DNA from: JBHOQX01 sp042408595 | GTDB taxonomy: Bacteria > Chloroflexota > Chloroflexia > Chloroflexales > Roseiflexaceae | Assembly: GCA_042408595.1 (NCBI GenBank) | Contig: JBHOQX010000111.1 | Span: 1 to 10,128 of the forward strand | Direction: 5' to 3' | DNA length: 10,128 nt | Part shown: positions 1-6,241 of the stretch, in pieces | Layout: every line of letters begins with the position of its first letter | How positions within the stretch are numbered: position 1 is the first letter of the stretch | Made by a program: the position numbers and the translations under genes | The notes under the pieces: model-generated | The model's database searches: none | Seen by the model: only the letters and a program-made list of their open reading frames with translations | What the model was told of the DNA's origin: nothing

Positions 1-128
1 TAAGCACGTGTCGCGCCATTCTGGTGCGCTACGACAAGAAAGCATCGAACTACCTCGGGCTGCTCAAGCTCGCGTGTGGATGGATTTGGTATCGCCGCTC
101 CGTTCGTCTGGCGGCAACAGAGTTTTGA
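1..128 (+). pseudogene. IS5-type transposase, C-terminal fragment (cut by window edge)
   Basis: Reading codons from position 3, the frame is open to a TGA at 126-128 and encodes about 41 residues, including RYDKKASNYLGLLKLACGW and then IWYRR. A basic stretch followed by N-F/Y-L-G-L-L-x-L-A and I-W is the usual C-terminus of IS5-family DDE transposases. The catalytic residues lie outside the window, so it cannot be said whether the full copy is intact. Just after the stop comes GATAGTTTCTTA (129-140), which may be part of the terminal inverted repeat, so the right end of the element is probably near 140. No start or regulation can be seen here. The family call rests on remembered motif similarity only. 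Confidence 0.7.
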
Positions 129-207
129 GATAGTTTCTTAGTACAGGATGGCTGAAGTCAATCCAAGGTATACTGGGGCCACGCGCCAGCCGCCTGGAGG
201 GCACCTG

Positions 208-1232
208 TTGAACACGAGGCGACGAATGCGTGGTCCCAAACCGACCCGGCTGGAACGCGACGCGCTGATGCGGAGCGAACGTGAGCAGCTTGTTCGTCGC
301 CACACCACCCCCCAACAGTTGGCACTGCGTGCCCGCATTGTGCTCGCGTGTGCCAGTGAGGCAACTAATGCCCCGATCGCTCGTGAACTTGGCGTCAACC
401 TCGACACCGTTCGGCTCTGGCGCACCCGCTGGCTTGTCTGTGCCCCTGCCAGCCTTGAGGACCTCCCGCTCATTGAACGCCTCGCTGATGCCCCTCGCTT
501 GGGCAAACCCGTCCGTATCACCGCCGAGCAGGTCTGCCAGATCCTCGAACTGGCCTGTGCAGCGCCAGAACGCTCCGGCCGCCCGATCAGCCAGTGGACG
601 GCTCGTGAGATCGCCGATGCAGTGCAACCGCGTGGCATTGTTCAGCAGATCGCGGACCGCCACGCAGCCCGGCTGTTCAAAAGGGGGCCCTCATGCCGCA
701 CCAGTGGCGTGACTGGTTGACGCCGTCTAACGACCCCGACGTCGACGCCAAGGTGCAGGATATCTGCACGACCGCTCGTGAGGCTCCTGCTCGGGCCAAC
801 GAGGATATCCGCACTGTGCGTACCGACGAGGTGACCGGGGGTCAGGCCCTGGAGCGCTTGCCCCCTGGCTTGCCGATGGCGCCCGACAAGAGATAGGCGC
901 GAGTTTGCGTACATCCGGCGCGGAACATGTGCGTTCATCCTCAGTCGTGACGTGGTACGTGGGCAACTCGTCGCGCCCTACGCCGGGTCGACACGCACCG
1001 AGGCTGACTGTTTGGCCCACGTGCAAGTGGCAGTTCGTGGTCGACAATCTCGATAGCCATCGTTCGGACAGCCTGGTGCGCTGGGTTGCTAGCGAGTCGA
1101 CGTTGAACGTGGATCTGGGTGTGAAGGGCAAACACGGCATGCTGCACAACCGGCAGAGCCGTGCCGCCTTTCTGAGTGACCCCGACCATCGCATTGTCTT
1201 ACATTACACGCCGCGGCACTGCTCATGGCTGC
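208..1232 (+). pseudogene. IS630-type transposase, frameshifted and 3'-truncated
   Basis: A likely start is TTG at 208, seven bases after GGAGG (196-200); ATG at 226 is the alternative. The N-terminus (RGPKPTRLERDALM, then ARIVLACASEATNAPIAREL) is the winged helix-turn-helix of IS630 transposases. Coding then jumps frame at least three times: at the G5 run 683-687 (into the frame starting at 693, MPHQWRDWLTP), near 885-892 (into the frame reading DRREFAYIRRGTCAF), and between about 1015 and 1040, where some residues also seem lost (into KWQFVVDNLDSHRSDSL). The first catalytic Asp (RTDEVTGGQALERL) and second (VVDNLDSHR) are visible. The match stops at TPRHCSWL, just before the usual NQIE, so the catalytic Glu is missing. 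It is therefore a dead copy. Its 3' end is joined directly to a metallo-beta-lactamase-fold fragment. Confidence 0.85.
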
Positions 1233-1729
1233 GCCGAACTGCACCGCCGCGGTGCGACGGTCTGGGCCAGCGCCGAGGCGGCAGCCTGGGTGGCCAGCGG
1301 CGACGAGCAGGTGATCAGCCTGGTGGCGGCGCGGGCCGCCGGCGGCTCCCCCCCGAGTATCGCTTCCAGCCATGCCCAGTGGCACAGATCGTTCAGCACG
1401 ATGTGCCGTTCACGATCGGGGCGCGGACGTTTCTGCCGATCGCGACCCCAGGCCACGCCGCCGGGCACGTCAGCTACCTCGTGCGCAACGACCGCCAGAG
1501 CTGGCTGTTCGTCGGCGACCTGCTGCTGTGCGGCGGCACGGTGCTGCTTCAGCATACCCACGACTGCTCCATCCCGGAACTTGGCGCGTCGATTCTCCGC
1601 CTGGCCGACCTCCCGTTCGATGGGCTGTTCCCCGGCCATCTGCACTTCTGCCTCCGCGACGGACGGCGCCACGTCGCACGGGCGGCCGAGCGGCTGCGCG
1701 AGCTGCTGATCCCCCCCAGCGCGGTCTAG
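1229..1729 (+). pseudogene. Metallo-beta-lactamase-fold hydrolase, 5'-truncated and frameshifted
   Basis: The remaining C-terminal part of an MBL-fold protein reads CAELHRRGATVWASAEAA in one frame up to about 1347, then PEYRFQPCPVAQIVQHDVPF onward in another. The frames join if one C is added to the C7 run at 1348-1354. Visible family motifs are the metal-binding His loop (ATPGHAAGHVSYLV), the Asp loop (LFVGDLLLCGG) and the terminal His motif (FPGHLHF). The N-terminal HxHxDH metal motif is absent because the gene begins exactly where the IS630 relic breaks off, so the protein could not assemble a normal metal site. The stop is TAG at 1727-1729. The substrate cannot be told; family members include glyoxalase II-like and lactonase-like enzymes. 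Confidence 0.8.
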
Positions 1730-2070
1730 ACTGCTCCGCCCGACGGGGTGCTCGCAGCCCTCTGCCATGCCCTCGCTGCGCAGACCCTGGCTGCCTACCA
1801 GGCGCTCCTGACGGACCAGCCTGACGACCAGGCCCGGCCAGCATCGACCTATCTCCCGGTCGCATTGCGGCCTCCGCCTAGCTGCTCCTCGACTCGCCGG
1901 CGCGCAACGCCGCCGTGCGCCTGCTGGCGCTGGGCGCCACGCTCACGCAGCGCACGCAGCTTCGCAGTACGCTCCATAGCACACAAAAGAGGGGCAGCGC
2001 CGGACTGGGCGAACCACCGCTGGAGGTGGTGGTAACGTCTGGCGAGATCCCATCGCGGCGACCCTGGAAA
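1730..2070 (+). other. Gene-poor stretch with a possible frame-split coding relic
   Basis: No intact gene is supported here. From GTG at 1748 one frame reads ALAAQTLAAYQALLTDQ and YLPVALRPP. From about 1883 a second frame reads LLLDSPARNAAVRLLALG and TLTQRTQLRSTL. Together they look like a helical, Ala/Leu-rich protein split by a frameshift near 1870-1885, but I do not recognise a family. Composition in GC-rich DNA can also produce such strings by chance. It may be debris of whatever gene lay beside the broken MBL gene. Confidence 0.2.
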
Positions 2071-2099
2071 TTGCTTCCAAATGCACTCTCGATTATCAT
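2071..2099 (+). promoter_or_regulatory. Putative sigma70-type promoter
   Basis: TTGCTT (2071-2076) and TATCAT (2094-2099) are separated by exactly 17 bases in a locally AT-rich island. This would start transcription near 2106, some 48 bases before the ATG of the short secreted-peptide ORF at 2154. The match to consensus is moderate and was found by eye. Confidence 0.4.
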
Positions 2100-2153
2100 A
2101 GACGCATCCCACATATTCGCCCGAAATCCTGCCATTCTGGCCGAGAGACGCTG

Positions 2154-2363
2154 ATGCGCACCGGACGACAGATCGTCATCGCCCTGCCCGCCCTCACGCT
2201 GCTTGTCGCGCTGGTGTTCGGCGCGCGCAGCTCGGCCACCGCACAGCAGCCCGCGCTCCTGCCCGCCTTCTTCACTACTGTCGAGACGCTGAGCCTCGGC
2301 ACGGGCAGACTCTGGCACCCCTGGAATCCGCGCCGACACCTACCTGATGGTCATAGCGTGTGA
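2154..2363 (+). CDS. Short secreted protein with signal peptide; possibly a truncated gene
   Basis: This 69-residue ORF begins at ATG 2154 with GAGAG (2143-2147) six bases upstream and a plausible promoter at 2071-2099. It opens with a classic Sec signal peptide: a basic start (MRTGRQ), a hydrophobic core (residues 7-23, IVIALPALTLLVALVFG) and an Ala-x-Ala cleavage site (A28-T-A30 before QQ). The mature part would be only about 39 residues and has no recognisable domain. The last third, WHPWNPRRHLPDGHSV, looks unlike natural coding. In another frame the same DNA reads GIRADTYLMVIACE, so a frameshift or truncation of a longer exported protein is possible. The stop lies inside the loop of the inverted repeat 2350-2375. 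The signal peptide is convincing; an intact functional gene is less so. Confidence 0.45.
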   Translation: MRTGRQIVIALPALTLLVALVFGARSSATAQQPALLPAFFTTVETLSLGTGRLWHPWNPRRHLPDGHSV

Positions 2364-2375
2364 GTATGCTATGAC
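2350..2375. repeat. Perfect 8-bp inverted repeat with 10-base spacer
   Basis: GTCATAGC (2350-2357) and GCTATGAC (2368-2375) are perfect reverse complements around a 10-base spacer. There is no following T-run, so it is not a standard intrinsic terminator. Its dimension suits a dimeric repressor operator or a short hairpin at the end of the 2154 ORF, whose TGA (2361-2363) falls in the spacer. An end of a small mobile element is another option. Confidence 0.5.
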
Positions 2376-2501
2376 ATGTACGGCCGCCCACGCTCGCTGC
2401 GGCCCTGGGATTTGGAGGAGGCGACACTGAGGTTTGAGCAGCCGGTGCCGGTGCAGGCGAGGAGTTTGGGGGAGGGTTTTGAACAGGTGAGAGCGCAGTG
2501 A
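2376..2501 (+). CDS. 41-residue hypothetical ORF
   Basis: ATG at 2376 follows the inverted repeat directly. The frame encodes 41 residues, including LRPWDLEEATLRFEQPVPV and SLGEGFEQVRAQ, with the stop TGA at 2499-2501. The charged, Glu-rich, protein-like composition sets it apart from the surrounding sequence, but no Shine-Dalgarno lies at the expected distance and I recognise no family. It could be a short gene, the end of a lost gene, or part of a dispersed repeat. Confidence 0.2.
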   Translation: MYGRPRSLRPWDLEEATLRFEQPVPVQARSLGEGFEQVRAQ

Positions 2502-2555
2502 ATCTCGCACATATCCGACAAGGCGCTCGCGACCACTATAAAACACTGTCCAGGC

Positions 2556-2939
2556 TCAATGATCTCGCAGGCGGAGCCAGGCACCTGTCACGGCGATCAG
2601 CGGGAGTTGCGCGGCACCATACACCACATGAAAGAAATAATGACGCCAGGACTGCTCCGGGTAGAACGGCAGGAAGGGGAATGGGATGACGCTCAAGCCG
2701 CCCCCGATCAGATTCAGCACCCCCCAGCCGAACAGGAGCCAGAGCGCGACTCGCCGGGAAGGGAAACGCCACCAGGACAGGAAGAGCACCAGGTACACCA
2801 GCGTCGGCAGGCCCGTCTCCGGGCTGAGCAGCGACTGGCCGGGCAGATCGGCGATATTGTGGATGAAGAACCCAAGCCAGGCCAGGGCAGTGGCCGCGGC
2901 AACCCACCATGCTCCTGGCCGATTGAGGGTGTCTGTCAT
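2556..2939 (-). CDS. Small four-helix integral membrane protein, function unknown
   Basis: The start is ATG at 2937-2939, chosen because AGGAG lies eight bases upstream and the hydrophobic protein begins there, although the frame stays open further upstream. The product has 127 residues. Four hydrophobic segments are apparent: about residues 11-31 (WWVAAATALAWLGFFIHNIA), 43-57 (LPTLVYLVLFLSWW), 63-91 (VALWLLFGWGVLNLIGG) and 101-122 (YFFHVVYGAAQLPLIAVTG). The N-terminus is short and cytosolic-looking and the C-terminus is basic (WLRLRDH). No catalytic motif is visible and I do not recognise a family. It lies 98 bases downstream of the beta-propeller gene on the same strand. A hairpin and a separate operator-like palindrome in that gap suggest it can be transcribed on its own. 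Confidence 0.75.
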   Translation of the reverse strand: MTDTLNRPGAWWVAAATALAWLGFFIHNIADLPGQSLLSPETGLPTLVYLVLFLSWWRFPSRRVALWLLFGWGVLNLIGGGLSVIPFPFLPFYPEQSWRHYFFHVVYGAAQLPLIAVTGAWLRLRDH

Positions 2940-2956
2940 CGCTTGTTCTCCTGCTG

Positions 2957-2976
2957 TACCCACAGATATCTGGGTA
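2957..2976. promoter_or_regulatory. Operator-like palindrome upstream of the small membrane protein gene
   Basis: TACCCA (2957-2962) and TGGGTA (2971-2976) form a perfect 6-bp inverted repeat around CAGATATC, itself centred on the palindrome AGATATCT. It sits 18 bases before the start codon at 2939, overlapping the region where a promoter or Shine-Dalgarno would be. This is a typical place for a repressor site. The regulator is unknown, and no good -35/-10 pair was found. Confidence 0.4.
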
Positions 2977-3009
2977 TACACGACCCTCGTGCCGAAACTG
3001 CTGGATGTT

Positions 3010-3036
3010 CGACGCCGGAGCATATCGCCGGCGTCG
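3010..3036 (-). terminator. Hairpin just after the beta-propeller gene stop
   Basis: CGACGCCGG (3010-3018) pairs perfectly with CCGGCGTCG (3028-3036) across a 9-base loop, giving a 9-bp GC-rich stem. It begins one base beyond the TAG stop (3038-3040) of the upstream gene on the minus strand. No U-tract follows, so it is not a textbook intrinsic terminator; it may stabilise the 3' end or act as an attenuating hairpin between the propeller gene and the membrane gene. Confidence 0.5.
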
Positions 3037-3037
3037 G

Positions 3038-4042
3038 CTACAGCATGATCATCGCGCGCTGGATGCTGCCGAGTGTCACTGGCAGCTGCGCCCAGCGCTC
3101 GCCATAGTCGGCGCTGTGCCAGATATCGCCGTTGCTGAGCCCGGCGTAGAGGTGCCCCGGCGCATCGCGATCGGTGCAGAGCGCATAGGGCATATGCGCC
3201 AGCGGCTGCGGCAAACCGCCAGTCAGCTGCTGCCAATGGTCGCCGTCACTGCGATAGATCGCCGCCTGGGCGTGGCGCTCGCCATGGGCGTGGGCAGGAT
3301 CGGGCGCCGCCGACAGGTACCAGACCTCCGGTCGCAGCGGGTCGGCGGCCACCGCCCAACCATAAGCGCGACTCAGCCCTGGGCTGACTCTGGCCCATGT
3401 TCGACCGGCGTCACGGCTTACGGCATTCGTCCCCCAGGCCCCAACACCCCCGCCGCCCGCATACACCCACTCGCCCTGCGTGGCGTGGAACGCGAGCGTG
3501 TGACAATCACGGAGCGCGCCGCGCCGATGGCCGGTCCAGCTTGCGCCGCCATCTACGCTCACGACGGTGGCCCCCGCTTCGATGCCCACCACGACGCGCG
3601 CCGGATCGGTGGGTGAGAGCGCGATACTCTGCACGTAGGCGAGATGCGGCCGCTCTGCCGGCGACCACCAGAGCCAGCGCCCAGGGATGCGCCGAAAGGC
3701 GACGAGCTCGGCCCAGCTCACGCCGCCATCGGCGGATACGAACATGCCGGCGGGCTTTGTGCCCGCGTACACCACCCCCGCGCGCGTCGGGCTCGCCGCG
3801 ATCGCTTTGACGGTCTGCCCCGCCAGGCCAACCTGATGCCACGTCCGGCCACGATCGTCCGACCGCAGGACGCCCTGTCCCTGGGTTCCTGCGTAGACCC
3901 GATCGCGGTGCAGGAGGTCGGCCGCCAGGCAGCGGACGTCGCTGCCCGACAGCAGGTGCTCCACCTCCCAGCCCCCATCAGCGTAATGGGATGCACGCGC
4001 CAGGCCACTGCCGGTCGTGGCGATGAAAACTCGATCGATCAC
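3038..4042 (-). CDS. Asp-box (BNR/VPS10-like) beta-propeller protein
   Basis: The start is GTG at 4040-4042 with GAGGAG seven bases upstream; the protein begins VIDRVFIATTGSGLARA and has 334 residues. It is built of repeated blades, each ending in a turn with an Asp box (S-x-D-x-G-x-T/S-W): residues 61-68 SDDRGRTW, 103-110 SADGGVSW, 162-169 SVDGGASW, 209-216 SRDAGRTW, a degenerate copy at 265-270 (SDGDHW) and 310-317 SADYGERW. Recurring VYAG/LYAG strands precede them. With the first strand (VFIATTG) this suggests a six- or seven-bladed propeller. Such proteins are often labelled sialidase-like or photosystem stability factor-like, but no sialidase active-site Arg triad is evident, so an enzymatic role is not supported. 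There is no signal peptide or membrane segment, so it probably stays in the cytoplasm. It lies 58 bases after the DinB/hydrolase gene and may be in its operon. Confidence 0.85.
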   Translation of the reverse strand: MIDRVFIATTGSGLARASHYADGGWEVEHLLSGSDVRCLAADLLHRDRVYAGTQGQGVLRSDDRGRTWHQVGLAGQTVKAIAASPTRAGVVYAGTKPAGMFVSADGGVSWAELVAFRRIPGRWLWWSPAERPHLAYVQSIALSPTDPARVVVGIEAGATVVSVDGGASWTGHRRGALRDCHTLAFHATQGEWVYAGGGGVGAWGTNAVSRDAGRTWARVSPGLSRAYGWAVAADPLRPEVWYLSAAPDPAHAHGERHAQAAIYRSDGDHWQQLTGGLPQPLAHMPYALCTDRDAPGHLYAGLSNGDIWHSADYGERWAQLPVTLGSIQRAMIML

Positions 4043-4049
4043 AGCCTTA

Positions 4050-4055
4050 CTCCTC
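4050..4055 (-). promoter_or_regulatory. Ribosome binding site that fixes the GTG start
   Basis: On the minus strand GAGGAG is followed by seven bases and then GTG (4042-4040). The upstream ATG in the same frame (4183) would overlap the preceding gene's coding end and yields an Arg-rich, non-family N-terminus, so the GTG is the better start. Confidence 0.7.
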
Positions 4056-4100
4056 GCTATCGAGAACAGGACGGCGTGGTCGTACCAGGCAGCACCGTGA

Positions 4101-5426
4101 TCACCCGTGTGTGGTGGCCCAGAACGTCCGCACAACCCGCACCGTCTCGTCCGGCTGCTCCAGAGGCGCCAGATACGCCGCATCGGGCACGATCGCGAGC
4201 TGCCCGCCGCGCACCAGGGCGATGGACTCCTGCGCCTGCGCCGGCGTGAACCCGGTGTGGTCGGCGCCCGTCACGAACAGAGTTGGCACGCGGAGAGCGG
4301 GCAGGAGGCCGGTGAGATCCTCGCGCCCGAGCGAGATCGACACCAGCGCGTTGCGCAGCCGGCGGCGATTAGCCGCACCGAGCTGGGCGCGGACATACTC
4401 GGCTGCCTTGGGGTCGCGCTCCAAGGTGCTCGGGGCGAGCAACACCGCGGCGACCGCGCTGCGGATGAAGCTGGCCGCCCCGAGCAACCGGTAGAGCCAA
4501 AGCAGGAGCCGGGTTCTGCGCGCCTCGGCCCGCGTGTAGGCCGCGACCGGCGTGCCAATGGCGATCAGGCTGCGCAGCCGCTCGGGGTGCGCGGCGGCGA
4601 GCGTGATGCCGACATGGCCGCCCCACGCATTGCCCACCCAGTCCACCGGCTCCGTCACCCCCAGCGCGTTGAGCACGTCGAGCGCCGCCTCGGCGCAGTC
4701 GCGCATCGTGTACGGCTTCCCCGAGTCGCCGCTCGCGCCATGGCCGGGGCCGTCGATCAGGATCAGCCGCCGGTCCGCGCTGAGGGATGGCTCGACAGCG
4801 CGCCAACTCGCGCTGTCGACGAACAGGCTGTGCCAGAGCACCGCCGGCGGGCCGGAGCCGACCTGGCGCACATGCGGCGGCCCGACGCGTGTGGCGATCA
4901 TGGTGTCGTCGGTGTGCGCTGCCCGCTCGCCAGTGAGCGCGGCGGTGTGCTCGGCCAGGTGCTGGGCCGGGGTGTGGAACAGCTCCTCGATCGTGTAGTG
5001 GCCGTGGCCGTAAAAGTTCGCCCCCAACGCCCAGTCGCCGTCGGCGACCGTGTCCAGGCTGGTGAGCACGGCGGCCATGGCGGCGTCGTAGCGGCGCACC
5101 ACCGCTGCGCGAATGACGCCGCGGGCGTTCCAGCGGTTGATCCAGTAGCTCGCCGGGTTGGCGAGCCAGGCCGGGTAGTTAAACATCCCGCGGCCGCGCC
5201 GCGCGCTCGCCACCTCGGCCGGCAACTGCTCCAGCGCCCAGGTCAGGTGCACCATCACCTCGCCTACCGTCCAATCGCTGCCCGGGCACGGCTGTCGCCA
5301 GCGCTCCTCCGAAAGCGACTCCACCAGCGTGCGGAATCGGGCATTCGTCGCCTCGAGCTCGGCGCGCAGCGCCGCCCGATCGACCACCCGTGGCGCCGAG
5401 GCCGTCTTCGCTGTGATCGCCGTCAT
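4101..5426 (-). CDS. DinB-domain / alpha-beta hydrolase-fold fusion, probably a pseudoenzyme
   Basis: The product has 441 residues from ATG 5424-5426; an adjacent in-frame ATG (5427-5429) is equally possible. AGGGG lies seven bases before the chosen start. Residues about 15-170 form a DinB-like four-helix domain (GSDWTVGEVMVHLTWAL; QHLAEH), with candidate metal-binding His at 60, 156 and 160. Residues about 180-441 are an alpha/beta hydrolase domain: VLWHSLFVDSASW near the oxyanion hole, LILIDGPGHGASGDS, the nucleophile elbow VDWVGNAWGG, VPTLFVTGADHTGF and a C-terminal PDAAYLAPLEQP. In active relatives the elbow is G-N-S-x-G-G and the last motif has His. Here Ala (267, codon GCG) and Tyr (418, codon TAT) replace them, while the acid (Asp389) remains. 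Classical Ser hydrolase chemistry is therefore unlikely. It could bind a ligand, or the DinB half may be the active part. It lies just downstream of the TetR gene, which probably regulates it. Confidence 0.85.
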   Translation of the reverse strand: MTAITAKTASAPRVVDRAALRAELEATNARFRTLVESLSEERWRQPCPGSDWTVGEVMVHLTWALEQLPAEVASARRGRGMFNYPAWLANPASYWINRWNARGVIRAAVVRRYDAAMAAVLTSLDTVADGDWALGANFYGHGHYTIEELFHTPAQHLAEHTAALTGERAAHTDDTMIATRVGPPHVRQVGSGPPAVLWHSLFVDSASWRAVEPSLSADRRLILIDGPGHGASGDSGKPYTMRDCAEAALDVLNALGVTEPVDWVGNAWGGHVGITLAAAHPERLRSLIAIGTPVAAYTRAEARRTRLLLWLYRLLGAASFIRSAVAAVLLAPSTLERDPKAAEYVRAQLGAANRRRLRNALVSISLGREDLTGLLPALRVPTLFVTGADHTGFTPAQAQESIALVRGGQLAIVPDAAYLAPLEQPDETVRVVRTFWATTHG

Positions 5427-5442
5427 CATTCCACCCCTTTCA

Positions 5443-6084
5443 TCAGGCATGCAAACGAGGTTCGTGCGCCGCGCTGGTGCACTGACGCGGCGTCGCGGCG
5501 CGCAGCAATGCCGCGACGGCCGCGGCATAGGCTGGGATATCGACATCGGCGTTTAGCGCCTTTTGCAGCTCCAGGCCGTAGTAGAGCGAGAGCAGGATGC
5601 GGCCGAGGGCCTGCGGATCGAGCGCTGGGTCAAGCTGCCCACGCGCCTGAGCGCGGCGGGTGATATCCGCCAGGGCGGCAAGGTACTGCTCCATCACGCG
5701 CTGGAGAGTCTCGCGTAGCGGCGGGTTGACCAGCGCCTCGCCCCAGCCCTGCACATTCACGCGGCCGGCGCCGAGCTCGGCGGCGCTGTCGAGGCCGCGG
5801 AAGAAGAAGGCGGTCAGCTCGGTGAGGGCGCTCAGGGGGTCATCGCTCGCGGTGGCGGCCGCCAGTACGGCCAGGCCACGCTGATAGTCGAACTCGAAAC
5901 TGGCCTGGATGATCGCGTTCTTGCTCGGGAAGTAGTGATAGACCGCGCCCGGGCTAAGCTTGGCCTCCTCGTAGATATCGCGCATCGATGTCTGGTGAAA
6001 GCCCTTGCGCGCAAAGCAGCGGTAGGCGGCGTCGATGATCTGCTGGCGGCGGGCGGCGCTGTGGGCCTCGGTGACTTTCGGCAT
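5443..6084 (-). CDS. TetR/AcrR-family transcriptional repressor
   Basis: The product has 213 residues from ATG 6082-6084 (MPKVTEAHSAARRQQIIDAA); an in-frame ATG at 6094-6096 would add MGRP, with neither having a strong Shine-Dalgarno. The N-terminal helix-turn-helix is clear: a helix RRQQIIDAAYRCFARKGF (13-29), then TSMRDIYEEAKLSPG (32-46) and the recognition-helix end AVYHYFPSKNAII (47-59), all standard for the family. The C-terminal part (about 60-200) is helical and should bind a ligand and dimerise; its ligand cannot be inferred. It is the first gene of a minus-strand group, with the DinB/hydrolase gene beginning 13-16 bases after its stop. A palindrome overlapping its predicted transcription start indicates autorepression. 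Confidence 0.9.
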   Translation of the reverse strand: MPKVTEAHSAARRQQIIDAAYRCFARKGFHQTSMRDIYEEAKLSPGAVYHYFPSKNAIIQASFEFDYQRGLAVLAAATASDDPLSALTELTAFFFRGLDSAAELGAGRVNVQGWGEALVNPPLRETLQRVMEQYLAALADITRRAQARGQLDPALDPQALGRILLSLYYGLELQKALNADVDIPAYAAAVAALLRAATPRQCTSAAHEPRLHA

Positions 6085-6102
6085 GGGACGTCCCATAAAT
6101 AA

Positions 6103-6116
6103 ATCGAACGACCGAT
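6103..6116. promoter_or_regulatory. Likely TetR operator
   Basis: ATCG (6103-6106) and CGAT (6113-6116) are inverted around AACGAC. The site lies at the expected transcription start of the promoter at 6124-6152 and only 6-18 bases before the possible starts of the TetR gene. Binding there would block the operon's transcription. The arms are short, so the exact boundaries are uncertain. Confidence 0.45.
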
Positions 6117-6123
6117 CTTTTTT

Positions 6124-6152
6124 ATTCTAGCACAGAGCCAGGCGCGAGTCAA
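6124..6152 (-). promoter_or_regulatory. Sigma70-type promoter of the TetR operon
   Basis: On the minus strand TTGACT (6152-6147) and TAGAAT (6129-6124) are spaced by 17 bases, a close match to the -35/-10 consensus. An A/T-rich run follows. Transcription should begin near 6117, giving a leader of about 20-33 bases to the TetR start. Confidence 0.65.
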
Positions 6153-6241
6153 GCGCCTACGGAGTACGAGCGTCTGCGCGTGGGGCGAGGTGTGCACGCA
6201 CAATAGCGTTGCTGAACGAGGCTGGACGACTGGTGGAGGGC

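Noticed and set aside
148..720. ATG at 148 as start of the IS630 transposase
   Set aside because: Residues encoded before about 208 do not look like the family N-terminus; TTG 208 has GGAGG at good spacing and ATG 226 is also closer to the family start.
2010..2034. CCACC/GGTGG short inverted repeat as a terminator
   Set aside because: The stem is only 5 bp, has no T-run, and no gene end lies just upstream.
2556..3236. Extended 226-residue version of the small membrane protein
   Set aside because: The extra N-terminal part crosses the hairpin and the 3' end of the propeller gene. The ATG at 2939 has its own Shine-Dalgarno and begins the hydrophobic protein.
3005..3616. + strand open frame over the propeller gene
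   Set aside because: The minus strand carries repeated Asp-box motifs in one frame, and the + strand translation has none.
4107..5663. Long + strand open frame (518 codons) opposite the hydrolase and TetR genes
   Set aside because: It is Arg/Gly/Ala-rich with no recognisable motif, and lies antisense to two genes with strong family signatures. Long antisense frames are common in GC-rich coding DNA.
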